A DNA stretch of 64,000 nt, from NCBI GenBank assembly GCA_021296065.1, contig JAGWBD010000014.1, positions 25,643 to 89,642 of the forward strand, given 5' to 3'. This document shows, in pieces, positions 63,626 to 64,000 of this stretch (within the stretch, counting starts at the first letter, position 1; each line of letters opens with the position of its first letter). A program made the translations under genes and the position numbers. The notes beneath the pieces were generated by a model that saw nothing but the letters and a program-made list of their open reading frames with translations, was not told the DNA's origin and did no database searches. This stretch comes from Anaerolineae bacterium. Its GTDB lineage: Bacteria > Chloroflexota > Anaerolineae > Aggregatilineales > Phototrophicaceae.

Positions 63626-63758
63626 GATACAGCGGGAAGAGGTAGTTCACTTCCTTGACAGACAGCGAATGATGGGTCGCCATCTCCTGCGTGCAGATGA
63701 TCTGGTCCCAGACCCGCTCCCGCTCCAGATTCCGTGACGTCATCATGGCCAGATTCAT
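63573..63758 (-). pseudogene. Type ISP core fragment B
   Basis: A 61-codon frame: NLAMMTSRNLERERVWDQII, MATHHSLSVKEV and NYLFPLYLYHG correspond to the same type ISP segment as fragments A and C but with different sequence. Its ATG overlaps the stop of fragment A (ATGA). It is too short to act alone and probably comes from another enzyme of the family. Confidence 0.7.
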
Positions 63759-63992
63759 CCCCTGGGGTAGAGATAGAGGGGGAAGAGGAAGCCGATTCCC
63801 TTGTTGCTGAGCGTGATGCGGCTCTCGACGATGGTGTTGCTGACCAATGCGTGGTTGAAGGCCTCTTCGGCCACCTGGCGTACGGTGATGAGTCCGAGTT
63901 GACCCCCCCCCCGCTCAAATGTTCTTTAGCGGTGCGGCGCATGTGTTGCATTACAGTAGGCCTGGAAAATTCAATTACATCCGGGAGATACT
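63755..63992 (-). pseudogene. Type ISP core fragment A, split by a G tract (continues toward the window edge)
   Basis: Upstream of the tract the frame reads YLPDVIEFSRPTVMQHM. Downstream, in a frame one base different, it reads QLGLITVRQVAEEAFNH, SNTIVESRITLSNKGIGF and LFPLYLYPRG. Together they form one continuous type ISP segment. The join is the run of ten G (63903-63912, C on the plus strand); eleven or eight G would restore the frame. A TAG precedes the first part, so the locus is degraded on that side too. Confidence 0.7.
63903..63912. repeat. Ten-base C/G homopolymer tract
   Basis: Ten consecutive C on the plus strand, inside the type ISP coding frame on the minus strand. It is the longest GC homopolymer I noticed in the window and lies at the exact point where the reading frame changes. 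Confidence 0.95.
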
Positions 63993-64000
63993 AAATGTGG

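Overview
The window is GC-rich (roughly 65% by eye), densely coded on both strands, and has no rRNA, tRNA, transposase or CRISPR array. Tat-exported sugar-binding proteins with CUT1 permeases, many phytanoyl-CoA-type dioxygenases and sulfatases, a fused malic enzyme/phosphotransacetylase, GH32 enzymes, and short palindromic intergenic repeats together suggest an uncultured Chloroflexota (Caldilineae/Anaerolineae-like). That placement is inference from gene content; no marker gene was searched.

Layout. 1-17224: a fructan/oligofructoside locus. It holds one Tat-secreted binding protein, two pairs of CUT1 permeases, a GH32-like hydrolase, a divergent GroEL paralogue coupled to a beta-propeller protein, four tandem cytoplasmic GH32 genes (three broken by small deletions) and a sulfatase. 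No ABC ATPase is present, so a shared one elsewhere is implied. 17224-28439: a secreted SH3 protein, a dioxygenase, an ADP-ribosylglycohydrolase, a phosphoesterase, an RNA cyclic phosphodiesterase, a BglII-family restriction-modification pair, FtsK and a glycosyltransferase. 28578-35563: two cell-surface proteins, a FolC-like ligase, an HtrA protease, a P460 cytochrome and an arsR-arsM arsenic methylation operon with a very clear promoter/operator.

35624-43826: the most distinctive region. Five tandem genes encode secreted proteins built from three cache-like sensor domains each, with no membrane anchor or output domain. The fifth copy is broken, and a scar of the neighbouring sugar-nucleotide epimerase shows that the array grew by segmental duplication, carrying an intrinsic terminator along. 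44296-51339: DinB, dioxygenase, ABC-F and a MaeB-MscS-GNAT operon. 51516-58692: a Fic protein with a tandemly repeated 5' end, a sulfatase, rsmI coupled to a Dcm-like methyltransferase, rpsD and a propeller protein. 59174-64000: a BtrH-like gene with a duplicated 3' end, a VanZ-like protein, a solitary HigA, and a graveyard of type ISP restriction-modification segments. That graveyard includes a ten-base G tract sitting exactly where the reading frame breaks.

A palindromic repeat family beginning GCCCTCACCC and ending in its complement occupies most of the larger intergenic gaps. Several genes carry a single frame-breaking or nonsense change with otherwise intact downstream coding sequence. 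Real decay and assembly error cannot be told apart from this sequence alone.
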